Positions 50,960 to 62,811 of a stretch of DNA of 64,000 bases are shown here, piece by piece. Source of the stretch: Malus domestica (Eukaryota > Streptophyta > Magnoliopsida > Rosales > Rosaceae); NCBI RefSeq assembly GCF_042453785.1, contig NC_091674.1, positions 25,771,001-25,835,000 on the forward strand. The letters are read 5' to 3'. Below the pieces are notes generated by a model, which did not search any database, was not told the origin of the DNA, and saw only the letters and a program-made list of their open reading frames with translations. Both the position numbers and the translations under genes were made by a program. The first letter of the stretch is position 1. Each line of letters opens with the position of its first letter.

Positions 50960-52830
50960 CTAAAGATGTGTAACAAGATCCTGTAGTAGGTACTTGTTTG
51001 TGGCATGGGAACGTATCATTCTATAACACCTCATATACTCATTTAAAGAGATACTACCAGTTCTTGGATTGAAAGGTAAATTAGGCCCATCATATATTTT
51101 TGCATGAGCTCTTCTTGACCTATTTGGATCGTCTTGGTCGTCATCGGACTCTCTATCAATATACCCATCTCGCTCATTCTCCACAATCATGTTGTGTAAT
51201 ATCATGATGGAGTCCAAATTTTCTCGACTCCACCCTCTTGCTGGTTTGCTGATGATCTTTCACCATGCTTGTAGAATACCTAAAACTCTCTCAACATCTT
51301 TTCGGTATGCCTCTTGGTGTAAGGTAAACAACTTTTCGGCGTCATTCGCAAGGTTTGGAATTACTTAGACAAGTGTCGCCTACTTTGGGTAGATGCCATC
51401 TGCCAAGTAATATTTCATATTGTACTGACGACCGTTGATGTAGTAGTTAAGTTGAGGTGCTTTACCTTCCGTCAGGTTATTGAAAAGTGGTGAACGCCTA
51501 AGAACTGTAATGTCATTTTGGGATCCAGGGACTCCAAAGAAAGCATGCCAGATCCATGTGTCATACGAGGCAACCGCCTCTAACAAACCAGCTGGCTTTT
51601 TTGACCTTCCACTGAAGCCTCATTGCCATCCTGTGGGATAGTTTTTCCAATCCCAATGCATGCAGTCTAATGACTCTATCATGCCCGGAAACCCACGGTC
51701 TTCAACTTTGTGAAGAAACCAATCCAGATCTTCTTGGTTTGGCTTACGGAGGTACTCGTCTTTGTAAAGCTGAACAATTGTGTCACAGAATTCAGCAAGA
51801 GTATCAAGGCATGTAGACTCAGACATGCCATGAGTTTTGTTTGTACCATACTTGACCAATCCCGAAACTATTGAGCACCGGTCAACGTTATACCGTCAAG
51901 GACCCAGAAGAGTTTCCCTCTAACCAGGAGGCCAATCACAGCGCGACACGTGTCAACATAAGAGGCTAATCACAACACGACACGTGTCGACGTCAGAAGC
52001 CAATCACAACAAGACATGTGTCAATGTCAGAATGAAACTAAAAACTCTCTTATATAAATAGAGATCATTCTCTCACAATATTTCCTAATGTCATTTGTAC
52101 TAAATCATTCACTAGTACTCACTAAAGGAGAGCTTGAACCTATGTACTTGTGGAAACCCTTCACAATTAATGACCGTGGACGTAGCCAATCTAGGTGAAC
52201 CACGTACATCTTGTGTTTGCTTCCCTGTCTCTATCCATTTACATACTTATCCACACTAGTGACCAGAGCAATCTAGCGAAGGTCACAAACTTAACATTTT
52301 CTGTTGTACCTCCTTGTTGATTTTGTGCATCAACAAGTTTCATCCATCGAATGAGTTAGGGAGCCATAGGCCATCATTCGGAGTGTAATAGTAACCTTCT
52401 AATGAGGTGAGAAACCAGGATGGCCTGCTCTGTCTCGCTTCTGTCGAAAGTATGGATTGACCTGCTGGACATCACGAAGTAAACGCTCGAAGACATAACA
52501 TCTCATCCAGAAACGACGTCTGAAATCCTCTTCTGTGTACACCGAGTTGAGGTTGAAGTAGTTGTTCATCATATTGGCATGCGTCATCGCTATGTTTCGT
52601 GATTTGTAAAAGCGACCATCAACAGAGCCACCCCATTGAGGTTGTTCCTCAGTTAGCTGACACACCATGGCCGCAGCCATGGCTGTCACATATTGTTTGT
52701 TGTACCATGCTTCATCTTCTTCATCAGACTCCTCATATTCTCATCTCATCTGCGCCTATTTTTCTTCCAATTTGGAATTGGATAAGGACCCCTAGTTGGA
52801 ATCTGAAGAAGATCCAAAGTTGGAATTCAT
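50960..52830 (-). pseudogene. PIF/Harbinger transposase (DDE_Tnp_4 type) relic
   Basis: From the probable ATG at 52830 leftward: an acidic N-terminus with three in-frame stops, then SVDGRFYKSRNIAMTHANMM and FERLLRDVQQ, a TAG after GFSPH (about 52396), and after the LTR-like insert GMSESTCLDTLAEFCDTIVQ, GMIESLDCMHWDWKNYP (first catalytic Asp), FFGVPGSQNDITVLRRSPLF (second Asp region), YYLADGIYP, and a C-terminal SIMILHNMIVENER. Most stops are TAG/TGA where Gln or Arg codons are expected. It would have cut and pasted the element at TTA sites; now dead. Confidence 0.88.
51869..52335 (+). mobile_element. LTR-like insertion in the transposase relic
   Basis: It interrupts the transposase frame. 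It has TATTGAG...ATCAACA ends (the first G of an original TGTTG probably mutated), a TATATAAATAGAG promoter-like motif at about 52051, and GTGGACGTAGCCAATC followed by GAACCACGTACATCTTGTG, a segment I associate with plant LTR R/U5 regions. ACGACACGTGTC-like words repeat three times upstream of the TATA. No internal region, so a solo LTR is likely. The 5-bp duplication is not clear. Confidence 0.6.
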
Positions 52831-53414
52831 TGTAAACTTGAATTGAAAGAGATTGAATTGAAATAGATTGAATTCAAATGTGTGTAAATTATAGCCTAAT
52901 ATCCACCTTATTTGTAGCCCAAAAAAATTCAAATCCAACGGCTAGCTTAGGTCACTTAGTCGTTGGATTTGAATTTAAATTGCAGTTTTTAAATAATAAA
53001 TTATGTTTGGCCCTATGACCCTTTGACCTTTGGTTGGAGATGGTTTTTTGTGACAGAGCTAAAACCAGCTCTATGACCATTTGGCCCTCAGTTGTAGATG
53101 GTAAGAAATATGACCATGTATTGTTCATTAAAATATTAATTTATTTGAGGGCCAGAGAGCTAAAACGGGCCCTCTGGCCAGCCTTCGGTTGGAGATGGCC
53201 TTAATAACCGAAACGGTTAAATATAGCTATGTCCAGAATTATAGTATTGTAATAAATTATTTTTAAATAAATAGTGATAAGCTATATTCATATACCATCT
53301 CTAATAAAATGGATATAGCTTCCTCAATAATTTATTATTTTTAAGTTTATATTTTAAATTTATTGGTTAGTTTAATTAAATTACAGTTGGTTGTTTTCAA
53401 ATCTAGCCGTCATT

Positions 53415-53825
53415 GTTCTAAAAATTCATGTCTAGCTTAGGTGGCTGGTCCTCGCCCCTGATTAATGCCTAGGTGTTTGAAAATTAAGAAAGGGCGCATT
53501 GACCTACTTAGGCGTCTGCCTTGCTCGCTTAGGCACCCGTCTAGGGTGTGACTCGTACTTAGGCAGAAAATTGATTACTTTCATTTTGCATTTTATTTTG
53601 TTAAATAAAATGTAAAAGACTTGTTGAATACTTAGAAGAATAATCATTATATACTTGTTCCCCATGTTTTTATTATATAACTCTATACAATTATGTATGT
53701 TTTAAGTATAAATAGACACTTATTTAAACAATATATTAATAAATTCACTTAAATCCGCTTAGTCCGCCTAAGCGATATGCTCTAGCCTACCGCTTGACTA
53801 GCGCCTAGCATCCTTTATAACCTGG
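53415..53825. mobile_element. Probable TIR element with CCTAGGCG-type arms
   Basis: The left arm has AGCTTAGGTGG, ATGCCTAGGTG and CTTAGGCGTCTGCC; the right arm has CGCTTAGTCCGCCTAAGCG and CTAGCGCCTAGCATCC, in opposite sense, around an AT-rich middle. Ends and duplication not resolved. Confidence 0.4.
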
Positions 53826-54294
53826 CTATCTATTGAATTCGAATTAATTATTCCAACTGAGGAGCTTGGCTGCAAAAAAGAGCTGTGAGGGGGCTACATT
53901 TGACTAGTCGCCCTGATACCCCTTTGGCCAAATAATGGTCTGATGAACTCTGTAAAAATATAGCTCAGCCATCATGAGTTGGAGATGATTTTTTAGACCA
54001 ATCCGACCTTCTTGCTTTTATATCTTTAGCCTTCTCCATTACAATGTACTTTATACAAAACAAGAAACTGGACGCATGTCCCTCACCATTCATTCATTCA
54101 TACGTATATATCCAAGGTCGCTACACTACCTCAGCAAAATTAAGTGGTATATTTTTCATTTGATTACGTATTTGGTTTGATTTTCTTAAATAGTTGTATT
54201 TCATTTGGTTTTATTAAGTTTGTACACTCATTATCTCATATTCTTTCGTCGGCGAGAGAGAAATCAAACTAATAACTTCGGATGCAAAACTAAT

Positions 54295-54568
54295 AGCTCG
54301 TTTGAATGTGTTTTTAAAATAATTGAAAATGCTTTTGGCGAAAATGTTTTTTTTTTTTTTTTTGACAAAGTGGTGAAAATATTTTTAGAACTAATCTTTA
54401 GTAAAAATGCAAGTAAATTCTGAAAAAAAATACTTAAATGCTTCATGGAAGAAGAACATAACTGGTGCTTCTTGCAGAAAGCACTTCAAGTGCTTTTAGA
54501 ACCCAAAAATATATTTTTTTTAAAAGCATTTTCAGTTATTTTAAAAGCACATCCAAACGAATACTAAA
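54295..54568. mobile_element. MITE family D copy with T insertion
   Basis: GCTCGTTTGAATGTGTTTTT and AAAAGCACATCCAAACGAAT ends are inverted. The middle matches the 38587 copy. A T(17) run and a short repeated segment at 54347-54377 make it longer. Confidence 0.7.
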
Positions 54569-55079
54569 TGATCATAACAACTTTAAACTACAAACTCATT
54601 CACCTCTACTCTCAAAAGCATGTATCAATTTCCTTGAAAAAAAAAGTTGCATAATAATTTTGACTTGTGTGAGTCCATTTTCAAATTGGAAATAAAATAA
54701 AATCTATGGTTACCTTATCTTTCTCTCTTGTTTTATTTTCCCCGAAAGAAAAGGCTAGAAGATCAGTTTAAGATTATCTTGTTAAGATCCTTCATATTCA
54801 AAGCAAAAAAAATAAATAGAAAAGATAAAGTCAAAGTTCCCAGAAGGATAAAGGATTAGGATTAGGAGGCATATTGCAAGGTACGTACAAGTGTACAACA
54901 CATGAAGCATGTGCGCCCGATAAGTCACGAGTTTAGGTTTGCCACTCCCGTGACAAACATTATTATGTTTATGTAATAACACAATTTAAGATCCATATAA
55001 TCAAAATTTTGAGAAGGATTCTCTACCGTTCGAATTATTCATTCTCTTTCTATTTAACCGGTCACGATTAAATTACTTT

Positions 55080-55222
55080 ACGATATCATCAATATTAAAG
55101 GGATGGGGAATGAGCTAAGCCTCACAATAGACTAACAATAATATAGTTCAAATTCGTTTTTGGCGAGAATCAAATATAATACCTCTCACTTACAAGAAAA
55201 AATGAATAATACTAGACCGTAG
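55080..55222 (-). mobile_element. SINE-like element, third reverse copy
   Basis: On the minus strand it starts TACTTAGTACTACGGTCTAG with box-A-like CGGTCTAGTATT. It continues with TTTGATTCTCGCC (box B like) and GAATTTGAACTATATTATTG, and ends in GATATCG. Confidence 0.6.
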
Positions 55223-55364
55223 TACTAAGTAGCTGATATTTTCTGAGTTCGAGAATATCAAAAACAATTAACACATATAAACTTTACCATCATTAGGTGA
55301 GAAACTTAGTTGCATCATTGGCCTGCGTGACGTGAGAGTTAAAAGAACCAACAAGATCGTCTTC

Positions 55365-55700
55365 AGATCATTTTGGTGAGGATTTTGGGAATCTGTAAAT
55401 CATATTTGTTCATCGTACATCGTGCGGTCAGTTTTTGTCAGGTACTGTTTGTATTTAATTTTAGAGTAATGCTAGGAAGATTAAATTTTCAAATCAAATG
55501 ATGTGTAACAAGTAAGAAATCGGCACGTTAATCGATACTTGATTAATAATTCAATAATCAATAACCACATTATTTGGTGTACACAATTTTGGTCTTCCTA
55601 GCATTACCTCTAATTTTAAATAAAAATATTTAAATGATTTCTAACCGCACAATGTATAATAAACATATATGATTCACGGATTTCCGGAATAATCACAAAG
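55365..55700. mobile_element. MITE family B copy containing a nested hAT MITE
   Basis: TTCATCGTACATCGTGCGGT on the left arm and CCGCACAATGTATAATAAAC on the right arm frame the centre GTATTTAATTTTAAATAAA, which is split by the insertion 55464-55610. Removing that insert and one copy of its duplication restores the usual family B middle. Confidence 0.78.
55464..55610. mobile_element. hAT-like MITE, 147 bp, perfect 8-bp TSD
   Basis: GAGTAATGCTAGGAAGA and TCTTCCTAGCATTACCTC ends, with TAATTTTA duplicated at 55456-55463 and 55611-55618. It is inserted into a family B MITE. Confidence 0.9.
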
Positions 55701-57268
55701 AGAAATCCGAATTCATAAAAGAATAAACCATAAGCTCTCAATGAAAAGATTCTAGTTAATTACTTGTCGTGTCATAAACTAAAAGATTTTTCAATGTCTC
55801 TATGATTCGATAAATTATTACATGTTGTTTTACGAATCCATGGGTGTTTTTCGAATCTATGGTACGAAGATTTAGAATAGTATTATTAAATTTTAATAAA
55901 ATAAGTAGATTTGTTTACTAACAATTGGGTGGTAAGTCACAATGACATATGTGCCAATAACAACACTCCAAATTTTGCGTTCTTATTTTTGGCATTAGAG
56001 AAATTTGCAAAAGGTAGGGGGTCGGAAAGGAGATATTCCAAAAGGAGGAGTGCTTATACGAAAAGATGCTAATCTTTTATTGCCTTATCATGGTAAATAT
56101 CAAAATATATTTGTTGGCCTTAATTGAATGTCCAATTGTCAAATAACAGCAGATCGTCCTATCACGGCACCACTCACTTATCTCATTGGTCCCTCTGATA
56201 AGTCCTCAGCTAACAACCCCATCTCCTCTCCCTTTTTATATAAAGAAAAAAAACAAGCTCAAAACTCCAAATCTCTCACTATAACCCACTATTGACGTTT
56301 ACTCTTATCCATAAAAATGAGAGTATGAAAAATAACGACCGTACAAATTTTGATGATCGGAACCGTTCAGTTTCTCAATTTTTGTTGGAAGATCACTATT
56401 TGTAAAAAGATATTTTAATAAAAGATTATTTAGTCGTTCAGATGTATAAGATAAACCGACTATGTAGGTACCAAGTAATTGATGTGAACTGTTTGTTTAT
56501 TTGATTCATTTGAATGATTAAATGATCTTCAATGCGAATGATTTTTTTGTAAGATTGATCTTCAGATATTGATTAATAAATTGATGGGATCAAATTGTTG
56601 ATTTTATTCGACCAAGATGCATTCTCTACAAACGTACTTTTATGCTATATTCATATTTACATTTTTCATAATATCGTAGTGGATATGGTGGGTATTACCC
56701 TAGAATACCATCGTGGTAATAATCCAAACCAATCAAATTAGATCATATCCCTTAAAGTTGTGACATATTAATGTGCAATTGACCTAAAATATCGTCAAAT
56801 TTACATCTTGTCGCATGGATTATTCTCGACAAGTAGGGTATCTAACTCCTGATAAATATATTTCACTCTCGACAAGTGGAGACAACTACCATTAGTTGAA
56901 ACCAATGTTTACATTTTTTTCGATATAAATGAGAGAAATATATGGTCGATATCGGAGAAACTCTTAAGTTTATGCTAAAATTGATATATATTGTTGATAT
57001 TTCTGATATAATTGTTAAATATCGAGAAACTCTTCTATTTTGTCAAAACTAATGTTTGACGATCCCTAAAGTTTCATTTTAAATTTCCAACATTTCCATC
57101 GAAAACAACCGATATCGATATTTGATATATTTATTAATATTTTCATAAATATACATATATATATATATATATATATTTCTACCGATACTGATATTTTAAA
57201 CGCTGAAATCGAATCAATGGCATTAAATTTCATAAAAAGAAAAAAGAAATAAAAAAAACAAAGGAAGG
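55701..57268. other. Amine oxidase upstream region
   Basis: AT-rich. A TATA-like TTTATATAAAG at 56233 has no gene after it. Blocks of GATATCGATATTTGATAT and ACTCTCGACAAGTGGA at 56820-57180 resemble scattered repeats. A TA tract lies at 57147-57174. Confidence 0.4.
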
Positions 57269-57290
57269 CACGTGGCCTCCTATATATAGG
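57269..57290 (+). promoter_or_regulatory. Putative core promoter of the amine oxidase gene
   Basis: A G-box CACGTGG (57269-57275) lies just before a TATA box TATATATAGG (57281-57290). A pyrimidine-rich start region CTTCCTCTTCCTCCC follows about 10-25 bases later. Start of transcription near 57310 is inferred, giving a 5' leader of about 345 bases. Confidence 0.55.
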
Positions 57291-57319
57291 ACCCTTCCTC
57301 TTCCTCCCTCACTTCCTTC

Positions 57320-57472
57320 ATGAGCTGGCTCTCTCCGTTTCTTCTCTTCCGCCTCGGATCACTCCCTCAGTCCCCCCTGTATCGCTCGCTCCCCCTCTCA
57401 GGGATTCAGTCAAACACCCGCCCCATGTCGAATCCCAAGATTTCAGCAACCGTTAAGAAAATATATTTTTGA
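57320..57472 (+). promoter_or_regulatory. Upstream ORF 1 in the amine oxidase leader, 50 codons
   Basis: ATG at 57320 opens a frame of 50 codons ending at TGA 57470-57472. It has a second in-frame ATG at codon 36. The start context is weak (T at -3, A at +4). It would be on the mRNA if transcription starts at the TATA box noted above. Conservation is unknown. Confidence 0.4.
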
Positions 57473-57592
57473 ATTCTCAGCAACCGTTCGATCATTTTTC
57501 TCGAACTTTCTCGTCGTTTCTCGCGGTGGTTTGTTGCGGGGAGGAGAGAGAGAAAGAGGGAGAGTGGCGGCGCGCATTTCAGCACTTGCTGT

Positions 57593-57862
57593 ATGTCAGT
57601 AGACTGTATAGAGACCTACTTAGGTGGAATTGGTGAGCTCGCGAACCCCTTGCAATGGCCTCAGCTTCGAAAAAAACGACGCCTTCCTGTTGCTTCCGCC
57701 CCGATTCGGCGGCTCTCGTTCCGCGCGAGGCGGCGCCGGCGGCGCAGACTTCTTCCAACGCCGTTGTATCGGCCTCCGCCGTGCAAGATTGGACTGGCGT
57801 CACCGGCGCCGAGGATCGGCGCGATGATCAGCGCCCCAAGAAGATCGCAATGGCGGCCTTGA
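57593..57862 (+). promoter_or_regulatory. Upstream ORF 2 overlapping the amine oxidase start
   Basis: ATG at 57593 starts an 89-codon frame that overlaps the main start at 57655 in another frame and ends inside exon 1. Its context is weak (T at -3, T at +4); the main ATG has G at -3 and G at +4, so leaky scanning is the expected route. Part of its length is simply a shadow of exon 1. Confidence 0.35.
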
Positions 57863-60800
57863 TTCCTGAACCTTCTGCCAATGCCTCCACTACAGGTCTA
57901 TTAACATTTCTTAATTTTATTTAATTTTTTGTAAAATATTGATATATATAATATATATACGTACGTATTTTTGTAAATAATGATTCTTTGAATACTGTAT
58001 TGCCGATGAGATTTGAAAAAAAATTGAAATTTCTTGAATTCTTGATTTGTGTTTGCATAAAATGCAGGTTTCTGCTTGGTTCTCTTGTATTTTTGTTTAA
58101 TTTTCGATACGTCCTTTTCGTTTCTAAATTTGGTGGGACTCGTCCTTGTGTCACTCTTGTGATTAGTTTGTCTTTGTGTGCTGCTTGGAACTAAGAATTC
58201 TGGAGGTAGAACCAAAACAGAAAGAGTAGAAGTTAAACAAAAAGACGGGGAGAGAAAGCCGAATAAAAGATGGATTATGACACCCGAATCTAATTCGGAG
58301 AACAAGCTAGTTTGTTTCTTTAACTTTTTCTTGAGTAGGTCGATGTTAAGCGAATTTGATCATAAGGCAATGTTTTAGAATAAGTAAATATATAATTAGG
58401 AACTTGTTTAAAGATTGTCAGTTTTTTCGATAGCGGGATATTTCTTGATATAAGTTGCAGAACATAATCGTTAGGAAAACGAAGGAAATAATTCAGTCCA
58501 TAAAAGTACCTGGAGTGGAGATGGTAGGACATTTTTTTATTTTCACAAGCTCCTCTTCGATTTTCTCTGAGCACAGCATTACTTTCATTTTCTCAAATGA
58601 ATTTTTGTTATACAATTAAAATTAGGGAACTTTAACGAAAAGCTCCCGGTACTGTTTACTTTAACGAAAAACCACATTTTTACACTAAAAAGTCAATCCT
58701 GGTACTATTCACTTTACCCTTTATTTTGTTATTATCGTTAAAACTCAAAGTTTTCAAGCCATTTTCATTAATTTTCCTTTAAAATTAAGAATAACTTCGT
58801 TGAATTTCGAGTGCGAAGCTGAAAACTTTCACATCGTATTGCAATGTTCATGGTTTGTTTTCAGTGATTTTTGACGCTGAAAGTTTCTGTTTCACTTGGT
58901 TGGTTCAACTAATATCATGTAGGCATCTCAATCATGCTTAGGCCTCAAACAAGGCATCCATTGGACCCTTTATCTGCTGCTGAAATCTCTGTGGCAGTGG
59001 CAACTGTCAGGGCAGCTGGAGCGACACCCGAGGTTTGTTAATTTCACTGTTAATTTTTTCTATAACAAATAGAATTCTTATTTGGTTGAGATGGTTGGCT
59101 AAATAACACTATTTTCATTCCAGGTTAGAGATAGTATGCGTTTTGTTGAAGTGGTTCTACTGGAACCAGATAAGCACGTTGTTGCACTAGCGGATGCATA
59201 CTTTTTTCCACCTTTCCAACCATCATTACTTCCCAGAACCAAAGGTGGACCTATAATCCCAACCAAGCTTCCCCCTCGGCGAGCTCGACTTGTTGTTTAC
59301 AACAAGAAGTCAAATGAGACGAGCACATGGATTGTTGAGCTGTCCGAAGTACATGCAGCTACTCGAGGTGGACATCACAGAGGAAAAGTAATATCATCGG
59401 AAGTTGTTCCAGATGTTCAGCCTCCCATGGTACTTTTCTTTTGCGCGTTTATTTTTGACATTTGAACTTGTTTGTACCCTTGTATGACCTGTTGTTGCGA
59501 TATATGCTAAGCTTCAGTTGTTGCATAGCTGTATGATGTTTCTGTAAATTCTTAACTTTTTATTTTCCGGAACTTCAGGATGCTGTGGAATATGCAGAAT
59601 GTGAAGCAGTTGTGAAAGACTTTCCTCCATTTAGAGAAGCTATGAAGAAGAGAGGTATTGAAGACATGGACCTCGTGATGGTTGATGCCTGGTATGTAAT
59701 TTACATTTAGTGCTCCTGTACATGTGGAATGTCAGCAGGTTAATCAATGACCGTCGACATAAGTTTTGGTGTTAACGCTGCAGGTGTGTTGGCTATCATA
59801 GTGAGGCTGATGCTCCTAGCCAAAGACTTGCTAAACCATTGATATTCTGTAGAACTGAGAGTGACTGCCCAATGGAAAATGGTTACGCACGCCCAGTTGA
59901 GGGCATCTATATTCTTGTTGATATGCAAAACATGGTGGTGATAAAGTTTGAAGACCGTAAGCTTGTTCCCCTACCTCCAGCTGATCCATTGAGGAACTAT
60001 ACTCCTGGAGAAACAAGAGGTGGTGTTGATCGAAGTGATGTGAAGCCTTTACAAATTATTCAGCCTGAAGGTCCAAGCTTTCGTGTTAATGGGTACTTTG
60101 TGGAGTGGCAGAAGGTATATTTTAAATTGATTTCGTAATTTGTATTTTTTCTTTAACTAAATTCTGATTGTAAACTAACATTCTGTTTGGCAGTGGAATT
60201 TTCGTATTGGATTCACTCCCAGGGAGGGACTGGTTATATATTCTGTGGCATATGTTGACGGCAATAGAGGTCGAAGGCCTGTAGCCCATAGGTTGAGTTT
60301 TGTGGAAATGGTGGTGCCATATGGAGATCCTAATGATCCACATTATAGAAAAAATGCTTTTGATGCCGGGGAAGATGGCCTTGGTAAAAATGCACATTCC
60401 CTAAAGAAGGTTTGAGGACAAATTATTGGCTCAGTTTTGGTATATGTTTTCTTAATAACTTGCATATCTCTTATTTATTTTATCCGTATTGGGCTGAAAT
60501 TAAACTACCATGGCAGGGGTGTGATTGTTTGGGCTTAATCAAATACTTTGATGCACACTTTACAAATTTCACTGGAGGTGTTGAAACTATCGAAAATTGT
60601 GTATGTTTGCACGAAGAAGATCATGGAATTCTGTGGAAGCATCAGGACTGGAGAACAGGCTTAGCAGAAGTGCGCAGGTCAAGAAGGCTAACAGTGTCAT
60701 TTATATGTACTGTGGCTAATTATGAGTACGGGTTCTTCTGGCACTTTTATCAGGCAAGTTTTACGTAACTTTCTCGCTTTTTTAAGATCAAGTGTAGTGC

Positions 60801-62494
60801 ATGTTCTTTTCCGTTTAATGTTCTTTTCAGTTTAATGTTAACTTGCCCCGTATCCCTTTTGAACTGGAAGACTGAAGAAAAGTTAGGTTGGATAATTAGT
60901 TTCAATTCCCCTTATAATTATTTTATGGTTCTTTGTCATAGATACAACAATATGGCTTAGGATACTTAGAGAATTTGAATTATCTGCCAGCTGTATAATC
61001 AATAGTTCCAGTTCCGTCCCGAGGGTTTTCGTGTAGTTTTCACTTGCTTGTCTTTCACGAGCTACCTGTCTAATGGCGAAGTCAATGTTGTGCTGTTTGC
61101 AGGATGGAAAAATTGAAGCTGAAGTTAAACTTACAGGAGTTCTCAGCTTGGGGGCACTACAACCTGGAGAAGTTAGAAAATATGGAACTGTGATTGCACC
61201 TGGGCTATATGCACCAGTCCATCAACACTTTTTTGTTGCTCGTATGGATATGGCTGTTGATTGCAAGCCTGGGGAAACTTTCAATCAGGTATGCTGCCAA
61301 AAGTCTTAAAACTGTGATCATAAGAGTAGCCCATGGATGTTTGAGGACCACACCTACATCCACAAAATCACTAGTTAGAAAATAAAAGTGAATTTGTGTT
61401 TTTGTTTTTTTTTTCCCCCAAAAGAATTTGTGTTTTAGTTTAAAACGTCGTATGTTGCCCCGGTAATACCAGGGGATCCTTTACTCCCCCCACCCTCAAA
61501 ATCATGTTTCTTCCCTAACTACGTATTGTAGGTTGTGGAGATGGATGTTAAGGTTGAGAAACCTGGAGAGAATAATGTCCACAGCAATGCATTTTATGCT
61601 GAGGAGACACTTCTCAGGACTGAATCAGAGGCAATGCGTGACTGTAATCCTTTGACGGCTCGCCATTGGATTGTAAGGCATCGTTACCATGATTTTGCAA
61701 CTGGTCCTGCTTAATGATTTCCTTCCGTTGTTTACGATTAGAGTATGTGGTGCGATTCTTGTGTCTAATCATGCTCATGCTGATTTGAAATTTGTTTATG
61801 GTCCAGGTACGGAACACACGAACTGTTAATAGGACTGGACAGTTAACAGGCTACAAGCTTGTACCGGGTTCAAACTGTTTGCCATTAGCTGGTCCCGAGG
61901 CCAAGTTTTTGCGAAGAGCAGCTTTCCTGAAGCATAATCTATGGGTTACACAATATTCTCGTGATGAAATGTTTCCCGGAGGAGAGTTTCCAAATCAAAA
62001 TCCACGTGCTGGTGAAGGATTGGCCACTTGGGTTAAGAAAAATCGATCTCTGGAAGAAACTGACATTGTTCTTTGGTTGGTTTCCGTCTTAGCTTCTCCA
62101 TGTCCACGATCATATCTTTTGCCTTAGTAAGTTGGCAGATGTTAATAACCAGCCGTGATGATGATTGCAGGTATGTATTCGGAATCACACACGTACCACG
62201 GTTGGAAGACTGGCCTGTCATGCCGGTGGAGCGCATCGGATTTATGCTCATGGTACTCACGCGATAAATCTTGTTTACGCACCTTTTACGCTCGACGGTT
62301 TGTCGTTTTATTGTCTTGCATTGTGATCCCGCAGTTGTGGTTGATTTTTGTGGTTGCAGCCTCACGGATTCTTCAACGCCTCTCCGGCAGTGGATGTTCC
62401 ACCAAGTGCATGTGAGTTGGAAGCCAAGGAAAATGATGTCAAAGACAGCGGAGTAGCCAAGCCCATTCAGAACGGGTTGCTAGCAAAGCTCTGA
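57655..62494 (+). CDS. Peroxisomal copper amine oxidase (primary amine oxidase)
   Basis: 788 residues. It oxidises primary amines such as putrescine to aldehyde, ammonia and H2O2. Exons: 57655-57895, 58923-59032, 59124-59429, 59579-59691, 59784-60114, 60194-60409, 60517-60753, 61103-61288, 61532-61672, 61807-62075, 62171-62252, 62360-62494; the total of 2367 nt and all phases agree. The N2/N3 domains are followed by the catalytic domain: base Asp424 in FDAGEDG, topaquinone Tyr508 in NYE, copper ligands His558 and His560 in HQHFF, and probably His670 in KHNLWV. The C-terminus AKL is a PTS1 peroxisome signal, and no signal peptide is seen. It resembles the Arabidopsis CuAO-zeta type. Intron 7 starts with GC (CAG/GCAAGT) instead of GT. 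The start ATG has a strong context and two upstream ORFs precede it. Confidence 0.95.
58625..58779. mobile_element. MITE family E, 155 bp, in amine oxidase intron 1
   Basis: GGGAACTTTAACGAAAA start and TTTTCATTAATTTTCCTT end; TAAAATTA is duplicated at 58617-58624 and 58780-58787. It lies inside the 1027-bp first intron, 143 bp before exon 2. Same length as the 45387 copy. Confidence 0.87.
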
Positions 62495-62522
62495 AAAAAC
62501 ATGTTTTCTTGTTTGCATTATC

Positions 62523-62811
62523 TTTTAGTATGATCGAGCTACACGCAAGGATTACTAAATCTTATCTTTCACAAATGAAACTGTGTTCTTTTGTTTTGGT
62601 GTGAATTACGGGTGCCCGTTGGTTTGGAAATTCCAATCCGGACCGAAAATTTCTGTTCCGGGTATGAATATTTCGATTTCCAAAATTTCCGAAAAATTTG
62701 GATTGTAATAGGAACGTGCTTATCTGATTCAAAATTTCTCAAAACTAAATACTACAAAATAAAATTATGCATAATCTTATTTTATCATGTTTATTGGGAT
62801 ATTGTTAGATA
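62523..62811. repeat. 3'-flank duplication, copy 1
   Basis: Starts TTTTAGTATGATCGAGCTAC, includes TTTGGATTGTAATAGGAA and AAACTAAATACTACAAAATA, and ends GTTAGATA. It begins 28 bases after the amine oxidase stop, so it probably forms the 3' UTR. Confidence 0.85.

Larger units (their letters stand above)
50416..53200 (-). mobile_element. PIF/Harbinger DNA transposon, inactive
   Basis: 2785 bp. Terminal repeats GGTCATCTTCAATCGAAGGG (left) and, reversed from the right end, GGCCATCTCCAACCGAAGGC. TTA target duplications lie at 50413-50415 and 53201-53203. It contains a leftward DDE transposase relic and a 467-bp LTR-like insertion. Its termini differ from those of the nearby 49241 MITE, so that MITE is not simply a deletion derivative of it. 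Confidence 0.9.

Noticed and set aside
49241..53200. The 49241 MITE as a deletion derivative of the neighbouring Harbinger element
   Set aside because: Their terminal repeats differ completely; only the TTA duplication is common.
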